NCBI GenBank assembly: GCA_905198295.1
Contig: CAJKBW010000049.1
Location: 1 to 23,433, forward strand
Length of the DNA: 23,433 bases
Reading direction: 5' to 3'
Source: an uncultured Oscillospiraceae bacterium
GTDB taxonomy: Bacteria; Bacillota; Clostridia; Oscillospirales; Acutalibacteraceae
In this document: positions 8,397-16,662 of the stretch, piece after piece
Position numbering within the stretch: the first letter of the stretch is position 1
Layout of the letters: every line of letters starts with the position of its first letter
The notes under the pieces: generated by a model
What the model saw: only the letters and a program-made list of their open reading frames with translations
What the model was told of the DNA's origin: nothing
Databases searched by the model: none
Position numbers and translations under genes: made by a program

Positions 8397-9968
8397 TTAA
8401 TTTTTGTTTCTATTTTTCCGTCGGCGTACAGCGCGCCGGATCAGGAGCGTTCCCATCACCGCCGCGATCACGGCAAGCCCGGCAACAGCCGGGACGAAAT
8501 ACTGCCGCAGCTGCTCCGCGCGGTACTGTTTGAACGCTTTGGAATACCAGCTGCTGTTGTGGCTCTCCTCAAAATAATGCAGCGCCGCTTCATACTCACC
8601 GTTCTGGTACGCGATTTTGCCCAGACCGACATAGGCGAGCGCATATCCCGCGCTCTGCTCGAGCACCGCTTCCCAGGCCACTTTCGCTTCCGCAAGGTCT
8701 CCGCCATGCTCCGCTTCAAGCGCCTGCTGCACCGCTTGTGCGAACGCCGTACGGCGGTATGCGCACACGCTGCGCGTGCCGGTATCCGCCACATACAGGT
8801 AGTCCCCCCGCTGCGCAACCGCCACCGGCATGCGCAGGCCGCCCACCGTTACATCCGGACCGGAAAACGCGTAAAGCAGATAACCGTCCTGAGAATAGGT
8901 GAACAGATGGCTGCGGTTGTTGTCCAGCAGCGTAAATGTGCCGTTTTCCCCGCAGGACACATCCATAATGTGGGATATCCCCGTGTAGCCGGACTGGCTG
9001 CTATTGAGCACCGCGAGATCCCCCACCACCGGGCCGTAGCCATTGCGGTCGAGGATATCCGAGCCGCGGTAATTTATCCGCCGCACCACCATCCCCTGAT
9101 CGCTGCTGCCGCCTGCGTCGACGCCGCTGCTTATGCTTGCCTGAATATCGCCGAGTACGGCATTTTCGTCCATCGCCGCGAGCGTCGCAAAGAGATAGCC
9201 GTCCCCGTCCAGCTCGATATTGTTGTACTCCACCGGTACGAAATCCTGCATACGCGCCCGCTGCTCTTCGGTCGAAAAACGTCTCCACAGCAGCTCGATG
9301 GTGCTGTATTTCACCTTTCCGGCAGCCAAGAATCCCGTAAAGGTGCCGTCCGGCTCAAATTCCACGATTCCTTCATTGATGTTGATCGCCACGACATGGA
9401 TCCGTCCGGTCGGGTCCACCGCCAGCTTTGACGGCCGGTACCGCTCGGTGAATTCCGCATTGATGATCGAAGAATTTTCCGCATCCGGCGCCGGTATGAT
9501 GCGTTTTTCCTGGAACTGCGCGTCGAGATGGAGCACCTCTTTGGTTTTTCCGTCGCAGATATAGATGTCCCCGTCCGTATCCACAAAAAGCCCCATCGGC
9601 TCTTCAAACCGCACAAATTCACCAGATGCCGCGGTATAGCCTTCCGCCGCCTGCAAAAGGCCGAGTGTCTGATCCATCACTACCACCCGGTTATCGCCGG
9701 GCTCGCTGCCGCTGACAGCCAGGTACACCCGTCCGTCCGGCGCAGCAAACAGATCGTTGAGCTGACGGAAATCCGACAGGCCAAGATCCACGCCAGACAC
9801 ACGCCCGGCAGACGTATACGGCGCGGGGCAATCCGCAACCGCCCCCCACAGGCCGTAGGTATAACTGGGAAAAGCCCGCTCCTCCACCGTTTCGCCTGCC
9901 GCCGGCACCGCGCAGGACGACACCGCGACCACCGCTGCCAGCACACCGGCAAGCCTTCGGATTTTCAT
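8397..9968 (-). CDS. Membrane-anchored NHL-type beta-propeller protein with TPR motif
   Basis: 523 residues. The ATG at 9968 follows AGGGAGG. Residues 1-24 form a signal peptide; VSSC at 16-19 could serve as a weak lipobox. Residues about 65-405 are blades of an NHL/SMP-30-like propeller with recurring phrases of the type DxxGxIYIxD: PDGRVYLAV at 78-86, TDGDIYICDG at 131-140, PTGRIHVVA at 186-194, GDGYLFATL at 255-263, RGDYLYVADTGTRSV at 387-401. Residues about 410-475 form TPR-like helices (KVAWEAVLEQ..ALAYVGLGKIAYQNGEYEAALHYFEES). Residues 491-511 are a membrane span followed by a strongly basic tail (RRAVRRRKNRNKN), giving an outside-facing type I topology. A surface ligand-binding or scaffolding role is inferred. 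It follows the first permease pair by 15 bp. Confidence 0.8.
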   Translation of the reverse strand: MKIRRLAGVLAAVVAVSSCAVPAAGETVEERAFPSYTYGLWGAVADCPAPYTSAGRVSGVDLGLSDFRQLNDLFAAPDGRVYLAVSGSEPGDNRVVVMDQTLGLLQAAEGYTAASGEFVRFEEPMGLFVDTDGDIYICDGKTKEVLHLDAQFQEKRIIPAPDAENSSIINAEFTERYRPSKLAVDPTGRIHVVAININEGIVEFEPDGTFTGFLAAGKVKYSTIELLWRRFSTEEQRARMQDFVPVEYNNIELDGDGYLFATLAAMDENAVLGDIQASISSGVDAGGSSDQGMVVRRINYRGSDILDRNGYGPVVGDLAVLNSSQSGYTGISHIMDVSCGENGTFTLLDNNRSHLFTYSQDGYLLYAFSGPDVTVGGLRMPVAVAQRGDYLYVADTGTRSVCAYRRTAFAQAVQQALEAEHGGDLAEAKVAWEAVLEQSAGYALAYVGLGKIAYQNGEYEAALHYFEESHNSSWYSKAFKQYRAEQLRQYFVPAVAGLAVIAAVMGTLLIRRAVRRRKNRNKN

Positions 9969-9983
9969 ACGCGCGCCTCCCTT

Positions 9984-10931
9984 TTATTCCTTGATGCCCG
10001 AAGCGGTCATGGTATCGAGGATATTGCTCTGTGTGATGATAAAAATGGTAATGGGTACGATCATCATGACCACGCTCACCGCCGCCGATGCACCCGCACG
10101 GCGCACACCGCCCGCAGCAATCTGGCCGAGGGCATAGGTCAGGGGCTTGAGCTGCTCGCTGCGGATGGAAACGCCGCCATTGGCGTTCCACAGGCTCTGC
10201 ACCGAGAAGATGATGAGGGTCATCCACGCCGATTTCACGCTCGGCATCACTACGCTGAAAAAGATGCGCACTTCGCCCGCTCCGTCCATCTTCGCCGCTT
10301 CCAGGATCGAATCGTGCACGTTGCCCATGAACTGCTTCATCAGAAACAGCCCCAGCGACGAGCCGATGGCCGGCAGGATCAGCGAGGCATAGGTATCCAC
10401 CAGATGCAGGTTTGACAGGATGATGAAGTTGGGGATCGAAGTGACGGTGGGTGAAAACAGCATGCTCAGCACCACCACTGAAAAGAACAGCTCCCGCCCG
10501 CGGAAACGGTGCTTCTCCAGCACATACGCCGCCATCGACGAAAAGATCACATGCAGCCCCGTGCCCGCCGTGGTGACAAACACCGTATTGAACAGGTAAC
10601 GGGACATCGGCACCCAGGTGTTGCTCATCAGGCTGCCCAGATCCAGGAAGTTGTCAAAAGTCGGATTCTCCACAAAAAAGCGCGGCGGGTACAAAAACAG
10701 CTCACTGAGCGGTTTGAAGGCATTATTGATGACATACAGGATCGGGATGACCATTACTACCGAAAACAGCGCCAGAACGAGCAGGTTGAACATGTCTCCT
10801 GCCACGCTGCGCGTCTGCTTGACCCGCAGCAAATGCCGGAAAAACCGGCCAACCGCGCCGCCATGCACCGGCAGCCTCTCCCGCCGCAGGGCTGCCGTTT
10901 TCCCGGCGGGGGTTATCGTTTTCTTTTCCAT
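9984..10931 (-). CDS. Carbohydrate ABC transporter permease, MalG type (first pair)
   Basis: 315 residues. It has a long basic cytoplasmic N terminus (about 45 residues) before the first span (LLVLALFSVVMVIPILYVIN, 50-69), further hydrophobic spans at about 117-139, 148-170 and 184-203, and an EAA loop EAAKMDG at 211-217, which in this family docks the ATPase. The ATG at 10931 has GGAAAGG about 12 bases upstream, a weaker and more distant site than its neighbours have, so output of this subunit may be lower or structure-dependent. It lies 107 bp after its MalF-type partner, an unusually large gap for paired permeases, and the gap holds a strong hairpin. Substrate unknown; probably partnered with one of the two upstream binding proteins. 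Confidence 0.92.
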   Translation of the reverse strand: MEKKTITPAGKTAALRRERLPVHGGAVGRFFRHLLRVKQTRSVAGDMFNLLVLALFSVVMVIPILYVINNAFKPLSELFLYPPRFFVENPTFDNFLDLGSLMSNTWVPMSRYLFNTVFVTTAGTGLHVIFSSMAAYVLEKHRFRGRELFFSVVVLSMLFSPTVTSIPNFIILSNLHLVDTYASLILPAIGSSLGLFLMKQFMGNVHDSILEAAKMDGAGEVRIFFSVVMPSVKSAWMTLIIFSVQSLWNANGGVSIRSEQLKPLTYALGQIAAGGVRRAGASAAVSVVMMIVPITIFIITQSNILDTMTASGIKE

Positions 10932-10976
10932 CGGATCGCCACGCCTTTCCGCTGCCCGCCTCCCATGCCGCCGGGA

Positions 10977-11012
10977 GCGCAGCCGCTGATTTTCCGGCCC
11001 CGCGGCCTGCGC
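10977..11012 (-). other. GC-rich hairpin between paired permease genes
   Basis: In the 107-bp gap 10932-11038, GCGCAGCCGC (10977-10986) pairs with GCGGCCTGCGC (11002-11012), ten pairs with one bulged base and a loop of about 15. There is no U tract downstream on the minus strand, so it is not a typical terminator. It may set transcript stability or limit translation of the downstream permease. The rest of the gap holds no open frame that I support. Confidence 0.5.
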
Positions 11013-11038
11013 CGCCGTACGCCGGATGTCAGACCGCT

Positions 11039-11959
11039 TTATTTGCCTACACGGTCAAGCAGTTTATTGAACAGCTGCCGTGCGACAATCATCATCAAAA
11101 ACAGCACCGTCGCCATCGCGGACGCATACCCCAGTTCAAACCGCTGGTAACCGACATCCGCCATCAGGTTGACGATGGTGGTCGCCGTGTTGTCCGTCGA
11201 GGGATACCCCGCGAGCGCGACCGTCACGTCATGGATGGAAAAGGCGCCGGATATGCTCATAACCACCCCGAACAGCAGCTGCGGCTTCATCACCGGCAGG
11301 GTCACATACCACAGCTCCTGCCAGCGGTTGCGCAAACCATCGAGCGCCGCCGCTTCATACAGCTGCTGATCCACATTCTTCAGGCCCGCCACAAACGACA
11401 GGAACCCCGCACCCATGCTGCCCCACAGCACACATATCGCAATAACTGTCTTGATATACCGCACATCAGTCAGCCATTCAATCGGCCGTTCGATAAAACC
11501 CCAGCTGAGCAGGAAGCCGTTGACATACCCGTACATATCGCTCGAAAACAGCACTCCAAACACGACATAAATCGAACCAGCGATCGCGGGCGAATAGAAA
11601 ATCAGCACAAACAGCATCCGCAGTTTGGAATTGACCTCGTTTATCAGCCACGCCAGCGAAAAGGACAGGATATACCCGAGCGGTCCGGTGATCAGCGCAA
11701 ATACCAGCGTGTTCTGCACCGCCGTGGGAAACACCGCATCGCTTGTAAACATCCGTATATAATTATCCAGCCCCACAAACCGCAGAGGTTCAAAATAGTT
11801 GTTGTAGGTGAAGCTGTAAAACATCGAGGTGACCACCGGCAGCACGGTGAACAAGATAAACATCGACGCATATGGCAGCAAAAACAGGTAGGACACCCGG
11901 TCCCGCCAGACATCCCGGAACAGCTGCCCGGCACCGGACTTTTTCTCCGGAACCTTCAT
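11039..11959 (-). CDS. Sugar ABC transporter permease, MalF type (first pair)
   Basis: 306 residues. A cytoplasmic N terminus with basic residues precedes the typical first span (YLFLLPYASMFILFTVLPVV, 24-43); later spans lie at about 84-106, 116-138 and 168-190. The EAA loop EAAALDGLRNRW at 202-213 is canonical and is followed by VTLPVMKPQ. The ATG at 11959 follows GGAAGGGGGA. It lies 20 bp after the 953-residue binding-protein gene, which makes that protein its most likely binding partner. It forms a heterodimer with the MalG-type subunit at 9984-10931 (inferred from family practice). Confidence 0.93.
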   Translation of the reverse strand: MKVPEKKSGAGQLFRDVWRDRVSYLFLLPYASMFILFTVLPVVTSMFYSFTYNNYFEPLRFVGLDNYIRMFTSDAVFPTAVQNTLVFALITGPLGYILSFSLAWLINEVNSKLRMLFVLIFYSPAIAGSIYVVFGVLFSSDMYGYVNGFLLSWGFIERPIEWLTDVRYIKTVIAICVLWGSMGAGFLSFVAGLKNVDQQLYEAAALDGLRNRWQELWYVTLPVMKPQLLFGVVMSISGAFSIHDVTVALAGYPSTDNTATTIVNLMADVGYQRFELGYASAMATVLFLMMIVARQLFNKLLDRVGK

Positions 11960-11979
11960 GGCGTTTTCCCCCTTCCGCT

Positions 11980-14841
11980 TCAGGAATTCAAGCCGAACTC
12001 CTCGTTCTTCTGCGCGACTTCGTCGTCGATGACCTGCGCATAGGTCAGAATCGCTTCCCGCGCGTCAACGCGGCCGGTTTCGCGGGTCGCGGCACGGAAT
12101 GCGTTGTTGATATAGCGCGGCAGATAATACCCGCCCGGCACCTCCGGCACCGCCTTTGCCCATGCGGCCTGCGCCGTGAGTACGCGCGACGCCTGTGCCG
12201 TCCAGCCGAGGCTGCCCATCGCCTCAAGGTTCGCGGTCGGATACCGCGCCGAAGCGCCCAGCAGGCTCTCCATCTCCTTGCCGAAATAGCTCTGCGCCTG
12301 CGCGCTGGTCCACCACTTCATGTAGTCCCACGCCGCCGCCTTATGCTCTGAATCGGCCAGCAGAACCACGCCAGTTGAGGACGAATAGCTCGAATAGTCT
12401 ACCGTGCCGTCCTCCCGCCGGGTTCCCGGCACCATCGCCATTTCCCACAGCCCCTGGATCTCCGGCGCGGATACCGCCAGCGTGTTATACAGGGAAAAGT
12501 CTGCGATAGCGATCGGGGATTCACCGGTGCGGAAACGGTTGGCCAGGTTGAATATGCCCGGCAGGCCGCCCCGGTTGTACAGATCCGTCCAGAACCGGAA
12601 CGCTTCCACCGCCGTTTCGCTGTCGAGTGCAGTGGCGGTCAGATCGTCGGTGTAAAACGCGCCGCCGCGCTGATAGAGAAGCATGGCAAACGATCCCAGA
12701 CCGTTGGTGTTAGCGTTGGCACCGGTTTCCATGAGAATCGACATATTGTTCTTCTGCAGCGTCGGCAGGCAGTCCCGTATGTCATCCCAAGTCCAAGGCT
12801 GCTGCACGCTCGGTGCCGCGATGCCCAGATCCGCCAGGATGTCGCTGCGGTAAAACATGACCAGGAAGCTCTGCTGTTCCGGCAGCGCATACAGTCCGCC
12901 GCGGTAGGCGAACGGCGCATACGCGCTCTCCCGGAATCGCGAAAGTACCTCTTCCAGCTCCTCCGCAGGCACCAGTTCCCGCAGGTCGGTGAGCACATGC
13001 CGCATGGCGAAGTCCACCGGCTGCCCTACCCCGGCACCCATGAGCACATCCGGGCCGTTGCCGGTCGCCAGCGACGGCAGTATCGTATCTGCCGCCACAA
13101 TCTGCACCTGCACCCCTACGGTTTTGCCGTAGGTCTGTGCCGACTGCGGCTGGTAGAAGGAGCGGATCATATCGTTATAAATCGACGCCTGGTCCCGGCC
13201 GGATACCGACCAGACGGTAATCACCTCGTCAACCTCACCCGTCAGGGCATCCACACTGGCATAATCTTCAAAAAAAGAGGCAAAAAACAGCCGAATTCCA
13301 TACCACAGCCGGCTGAAAAAGCCGGTGTCGGCCGCCGGCATCGGCGAGCCGGGCGCAGCAAGCTGCAGGGTATCCAGATCCAGCGGCCGCGCCGCGGCAT
13401 CCGCCACCCAATCGTTGAGCGCCGCGATATTGTCCTTAAACAGGGAGAACCGGCTGGCGATCGTGCCGGTATCCCCAGCAAACAGACGCAGCTGGATGGC
13501 CAGCTTGTGCAGGCTTTCCAGATCGCTGCCCGCGTCCCCGGATACCGTTTCCACCTCATCGGCAATGCCGTCGAGCAGCTCCGCCTGGCGGGCCATCTCC
13601 TCAATCGTCTCCGGGATCAGCGCATCGAGGTTGTAGTCACGGTAGCCGTCCGGCGACGCGCTCATAATCATCAGCAGCTGCCGATAGATCCCATTGAGCG
13701 CCTGGATACTCTCCTGTGTGCGCCCGAGCAGCTCCGCAAAATCCCCGAGGCTGACGGTCAGCGACAGGGTGTAGGTCCTTCCCGCCTCAAAATAAAACTT
13801 GTAGGCACTGCCCTGCGCGTCGCCCAACGCCACCTGCTGCCAGCCCCGCTTATACACAAACCGCAGGTTTTCGGCTTCCCGGAATGGGGTTTCGCCGTCG
13901 ATAAGCAGGCTGCGGGTAGAGTAAAAGCCCTGGGAATAGTTCTGCCGGCAGCGCAGCCGTATCTCATACAGTCCGCTTTGTTCGACCTGTACCTCCCACG
14001 CCAGGGTGCTGCCCACCGACGTCCACTTTTCGCCGCCGATCGTATTCAGGCTGATTTTGGTTCCTTTCGACGGTGTAGTGGCGGGGGTACTGCGGTCCGC
14101 CACGGCAAACAGGGTCGGATCGTTCTTCCACGCCGTCTGTTCCGCCTGCATTGGTTCGAGCGAGACCGCCGCATCCGCCGCACCCGCATGGACGGCCGCA
14201 TACTCCGCATAGGTGGGTGCCTGCACCGGCTGCACAAACCGCAGGCTGCGGATGCGCACCGCCGACTGCTGCACCGTAATCTCCAGCGTATGGGTACCGC
14301 CGAGCGCAAACAGCAGCGGCCCGTTTTCGTAGCCGGTGCTGTCCGCCGCTGTCGCGGTCAGCCATCCGCGCTCTGCAAACAGGATCTCCTCCTGCGGCAG
14401 CCGGATATCGTTGCCGCGGCCGTCCTCCCGCTGTGCGCCGGGCTTATCCCGCCAGCGGCGGCGCAGCACGATATTTTCCGCCCCGCGTGACGGCGCTGCG
14501 CCGTCGATCCGGAGGGCGAGCTGCACGTTCTGCGTGCTTTCCGGCAGGGGATCGTACTCGATTACCAGCGCATATGTACCGGGTACCACCTCAAACGTCA
14601 CGGCAGCGCTGCCTTCCTCACCGATGCGCACACTCTCGCCGTCCAGCTGAGCGCCGCTGCTGACCGATACCTGTGTGCCGCCTTGCGCAAAGGACAGCTC
14701 CACCGGCGCGAGCACCTGCGGCGGGTCCGCCTCATCGGCCCGCGCCGCCGCGCCGGCAGCACGTGCTGCCGGGCGGGCAATCGGGAAGGACACGCTCAGC
14801 GCCAGCGCGCAAACGAATCCCATCAGCCTGCGAAGACGCAT
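11980..14841 (-). CDS. Very long solute-binding protein with two N-terminal beta-sandwich-like regions
   Basis: 953 residues, about twice the usual size. The ATG at 14841 follows GGGAGGAGAGGTG. Residues 1-30 are a signal peptide with no lipobox cysteine. Residues about 45-200 and 210-365 are two beta-rich regions ending in motifs such as GGTHTLEITVQ and AGRTYTLSLTVSLG, with ILVR..-type ligand-sandwich phrasing (GTYALVIEYDPLP; SGLYEIRLRCRQNYS), like carbohydrate-binding modules. Residues 365-535 are mostly helical and contain a strongly amphipathic aromatic segment at 508-527 (FFSRLWYGIRLFFASFFEDY). Residues about 535-953 are an extracellular sugar-binding domain of the ABC type: VITVWSVSG start, ATGNGPDVLMG, GLYALPEQQSFLVMFYRSD, WTWDDIRDCL, STGVVLLADSEHKAAAWDYMKWW. 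The lack of a lipid anchor suggests the middle helix or the N-terminal regions hold it at the surface. It precedes the first permease pair by 20 bp. Confidence 0.85.
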   Translation of the reverse strand: MRLRRLMGFVCALALSVSFPIARPAARAAGAAARADEADPPQVLAPVELSFAQGGTQVSVSSGAQLDGESVRIGEEGSAAVTFEVVPGTYALVIEYDPLPESTQNVQLALRIDGAAPSRGAENIVLRRRWRDKPGAQREDGRGNDIRLPQEEILFAERGWLTATAADSTGYENGPLLFALGGTHTLEITVQQSAVRIRSLRFVQPVQAPTYAEYAAVHAGAADAAVSLEPMQAEQTAWKNDPTLFAVADRSTPATTPSKGTKISLNTIGGEKWTSVGSTLAWEVQVEQSGLYEIRLRCRQNYSQGFYSTRSLLIDGETPFREAENLRFVYKRGWQQVALGDAQGSAYKFYFEAGRTYTLSLTVSLGDFAELLGRTQESIQALNGIYRQLLMIMSASPDGYRDYNLDALIPETIEEMARQAELLDGIADEVETVSGDAGSDLESLHKLAIQLRLFAGDTGTIASRFSLFKDNIAALNDWVADAAARPLDLDTLQLAAPGSPMPAADTGFFSRLWYGIRLFFASFFEDYASVDALTGEVDEVITVWSVSGRDQASIYNDMIRSFYQPQSAQTYGKTVGVQVQIVAADTILPSLATGNGPDVLMGAGVGQPVDFAMRHVLTDLRELVPAEELEEVLSRFRESAYAPFAYRGGLYALPEQQSFLVMFYRSDILADLGIAAPSVQQPWTWDDIRDCLPTLQKNNMSILMETGANANTNGLGSFAMLLYQRGGAFYTDDLTATALDSETAVEAFRFWTDLYNRGGLPGIFNLANRFRTGESPIAIADFSLYNTLAVSAPEIQGLWEMAMVPGTRREDGTVDYSSYSSSTGVVLLADSEHKAAAWDYMKWWTSAQAQSYFGKEMESLLGASARYPTANLEAMGSLGWTAQASRVLTAQAAWAKAVPEVPGGYYLPRYINNAFRAATRETGRVDAREAILTYAQVIDDEVAQKNEEFGLNS

Positions 14842-14893
14842 GATGACACCTCTCCTCCCAAATGGTCGGTCCGCTGATGCCGGGGATGCCGGA

Positions 14894-16348
14894 TCAGCCG
14901 TTGTTTTCCTGCTGTGCCTTGAGAATGGCCGTATACGGGCTGTCGTCGATCAGGCCCTGCATTTCCGGCGCCAGTCCGGTAATCATGGAAGACGGCGTAC
15001 CGCCGCCCGCCAGAAAAGCTTTGCTCAGCTCCTGGAAGGACTCAAATATGCCTGCCCGGCATACATCGTTGCAGCGGCCACGCCAGTTCAGCAGAATATC
15101 CGCATATACCTGCGCCGACGCCGCATCCGCGAACAGTTCATCCGCACGCATTTCCACTTCCTGCCGGCGGGTCAGCGCTTCGCTCGGCGCGTACAGCGCC
15201 GCATACACCACCAGCGCCCGTTTCGCCGCGTCCTCGCTGATCGTCTGCGGGATAAACATCGCGTTGCCGCCCATGCTCGGATCCAGATAACTGTCGCCGG
15301 ACGGACCCACCGGGAAATACGTCATCCCGTAGTCGGTGCGGTCGATGTTGTTTTGCTGCGCGTATGTGTTCACATACTCGTCGAGCACCCATTCCTCGCA
15401 CAGCAGCATCCCCATCTTACCCGACGGCAGGAACTCCGCCGCCTTCTGGTAGCCGAACGTAGTCAGCGATTTATCGGTATTGCACATGTTGTTGAAGACC
15501 TCAACGGCGGCCAGCGCCTTCGCATCGGTAAGCCCGAGGGCGAGTGTACCGTCCTCCTTCTGGGTTACCACCTCGCCGCCGTTGGACATGATCAGGCCCG
15601 CGAGCACCATGTCCGCGCAGGTTGTGCCGACACCCCATTGCACCGCTTCACCGGTAGAATCGAATTTCACCAGCTGCCGTGCATAATCCTGGAACGTGGC
15701 AAAATCCCACTTTTTCCCCTGCTCGATCAGCTCGTTGGGGTCGGTCAGGCCGGCCGCCCGGAACAGCTTCCGGTTGTACAGGCACATCACCTGCACCGCG
15801 TCGCGTTCCCGGCTGAAGCCGTAAATCGCCGAACCATATGTCTGGTCGGCCAACGTAACCTGGCTCCAGGTGCCGTCGTGAAAATCAATCCCCACTTCCC
15901 GGCTCAGCCCGCTTATATCGCGGACTGCGCCCGCACGGATCCAGCCGCCTATGTACCACGGCACCCCTTCCATCACGTCACCGAACGGGGTCCCGCCCAT
16001 GATCGTCGTCGCCATGTTATCCCAATACGTGCCCTGATCCACTTCCTTGAATTCGACGTTCACATGAAACGCCTGCTCCACCTCACTGATCCGGTCAAGC
16101 AGCCGGTCGGTATCGTTGTTTTTGCCGGGCACCATATCCGCAAGCTTGATGTAGGTCGAGGCTATGGTTACGGTTTCCCCGCCGAAATCATACCCTTTCG
16201 GGTTGAGATTTTCCGCCGCGGCGGACGACGGTTTGGAACTGCTCCCACCGCCGGACGACGCAGGCTCCTCCTGCTGACAGCCCGCCGCACACGCGGTGAG
16301 CATCACGGCTGCCAAAGTAGCCGCGGCTGTTCTCATCCATGTTTTCAT
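14894..16348 (-). CDS. Lipoprotein extracellular solute-binding protein of a sugar ABC importer
   Basis: 484 residues from the ATG at 16348. The frame is open to another ATG at 16420, but AAAGGA lies 9 bases before 16348 and the signal peptide begins there. MKTWMRTAAATLAAVMLTAC gives a lipobox LTAC with the lipidated cysteine at residue 20. A Ser/Gly-rich linker (SSGGGSSSKPSSA) follows, then a bi-lobed binding domain: FGGETVTIAS, DRLLDRISEVEQAFHVNVEF, MYGFS-like SAIYGFSRERDAVQVMCLYNRKLF, GKMGMLLCEEWVLDEY, YGMTYFPVGPSG. Family knowledge makes it the ligand receptor of a carbohydrate ABC transporter, tethered to the outer face of the membrane. It is the first gene of the operon and lies 52 bp before the second binding-protein gene. 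Which permease pair it serves cannot be told from sequence. Confidence 0.92.
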   Translation of the reverse strand: MKTWMRTAAATLAAVMLTACAAGCQQEEPASSGGGSSSKPSSAAAENLNPKGYDFGGETVTIASTYIKLADMVPGKNNDTDRLLDRISEVEQAFHVNVEFKEVDQGTYWDNMATTIMGGTPFGDVMEGVPWYIGGWIRAGAVRDISGLSREVGIDFHDGTWSQVTLADQTYGSAIYGFSRERDAVQVMCLYNRKLFRAAGLTDPNELIEQGKKWDFATFQDYARQLVKFDSTGEAVQWGVGTTCADMVLAGLIMSNGGEVVTQKEDGTLALGLTDAKALAAVEVFNNMCNTDKSLTTFGYQKAAEFLPSGKMGMLLCEEWVLDEYVNTYAQQNNIDRTDYGMTYFPVGPSGDSYLDPSMGGNAMFIPQTISEDAAKRALVVYAALYAPSEALTRRQEVEMRADELFADAASAQVYADILLNWRGRCNDVCRAGIFESFQELSKAFLAGGGTPSSMITGLAPEMQGLIDDSPYTAILKAQQENNG

Positions 16349-16384
16349 ACTGACCATTCCTTTCCATATGCATCTTTTCCTCTG

Positions 16385-16392
16385 AAACGTTT
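16385..16392. promoter_or_regulatory. Palindromic operator candidate AAACGTTT
   Basis: A perfect 8-bp palindrome with a central CG, 36 bp before the first operon gene and downstream of the predicted promoter. LacI-type regulators often bind such cores. The flanks (TG left, GC right on the plus strand) do not fit the CcpA cre consensus, because one base is missing between TG and CG. Low confidence. Confidence 0.25.
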
Positions 16393-16459
16393 GCTGACTG
16401 TATCGAAATTTTCCGCTCATGCCGCCGACCTGCGGCTTACCCGCTGCGTTGTGAAAATT

Positions 16460-16538
16460 TCCCTCTTCCGGTTCGGGCTATAGTACTCCAAAACCTAAAA
16501 AAGGGCGCAAGAATCCAGCAGAAAACCGATCCCTCTTC
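16460..16538 (-). promoter_or_regulatory. Direct repeats GAAGAGGGA flanking the operon promoter
   Basis: On the minus strand GAAGAGGGA occurs at 16538-16530 and again at 16468-16460, 70 bp apart, on either side of the predicted promoter. AraC-family proteins commonly bind direct repeats, and the regulator gene is adjacent. The spacing is larger than the usual tandem half-site spacing, so this could be chance. Confidence 0.25.
16480..16510 (-). promoter_or_regulatory. Candidate sigma-A promoter of the 16-kb transport operon
   Basis: The -10 is TACTAT (16485-16480) and the -35 is TTGCGC (16510-16505), with a 19-base spacer. Weak -35 and over-long spacing are common at activator-dependent promoters, which fits control by the neighbouring AraC-type regulator. 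I find no better pair in the 314-bp gap, and no clear terminator after the regulator gene, so read-through is also possible. Confidence 0.45.
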
Positions 16539-16589
16539 TAAAAATGCTCTAAATCGCCTGGTTTCGGGAAGGTCTTCTGTTGAAATACA

Positions 16590-16614
16590 CTAAAATGTTA
16601 CAATCTTATTTTAG
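16590..16614. promoter_or_regulatory. Inverted repeat CTAAAAT-N11-ATTTTAG
   Basis: Seven-base arms with an 11-base spacer, between the end of the regulator gene and the operon promoter. It is AT-rich and without a U tract, so it is a poor terminator. Arm-to-arm spacing of about 18 bp would put both halves on one DNA face roughly, as in a dimer-bound operator. Its position about 90 bp upstream of the -35 is also compatible with an activator site. Confidence 0.35.
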
Positions 16615-16662
16615 CGCCTTATGTGGTTTAAGAAAATAGTATTCGCTGGCATGCTTTTAAGA

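Noticed and set aside
12997..14490. Plus-strand open frame of 497 codons
   Set aside because: Antisense of the 953-residue binding protein; no start signal and no motif.
16383..16396. CcpA cre site around AAACGTTT
   Set aside because: The distance between TG and the central CG is one base short and the other flank lacks CA.
16349..16420. N-terminal extension of the lipoprotein gene from an ATG at 16420
   Set aside because: It would bury the lipoprotein signal peptide 24 residues inside the protein; the ribosome site points to 16348.
14675..16483. Plus-strand open frame of 602 codons
   Set aside because: Antisense of the two binding-protein genes; low-complexity basic composition and no recognisable domain.
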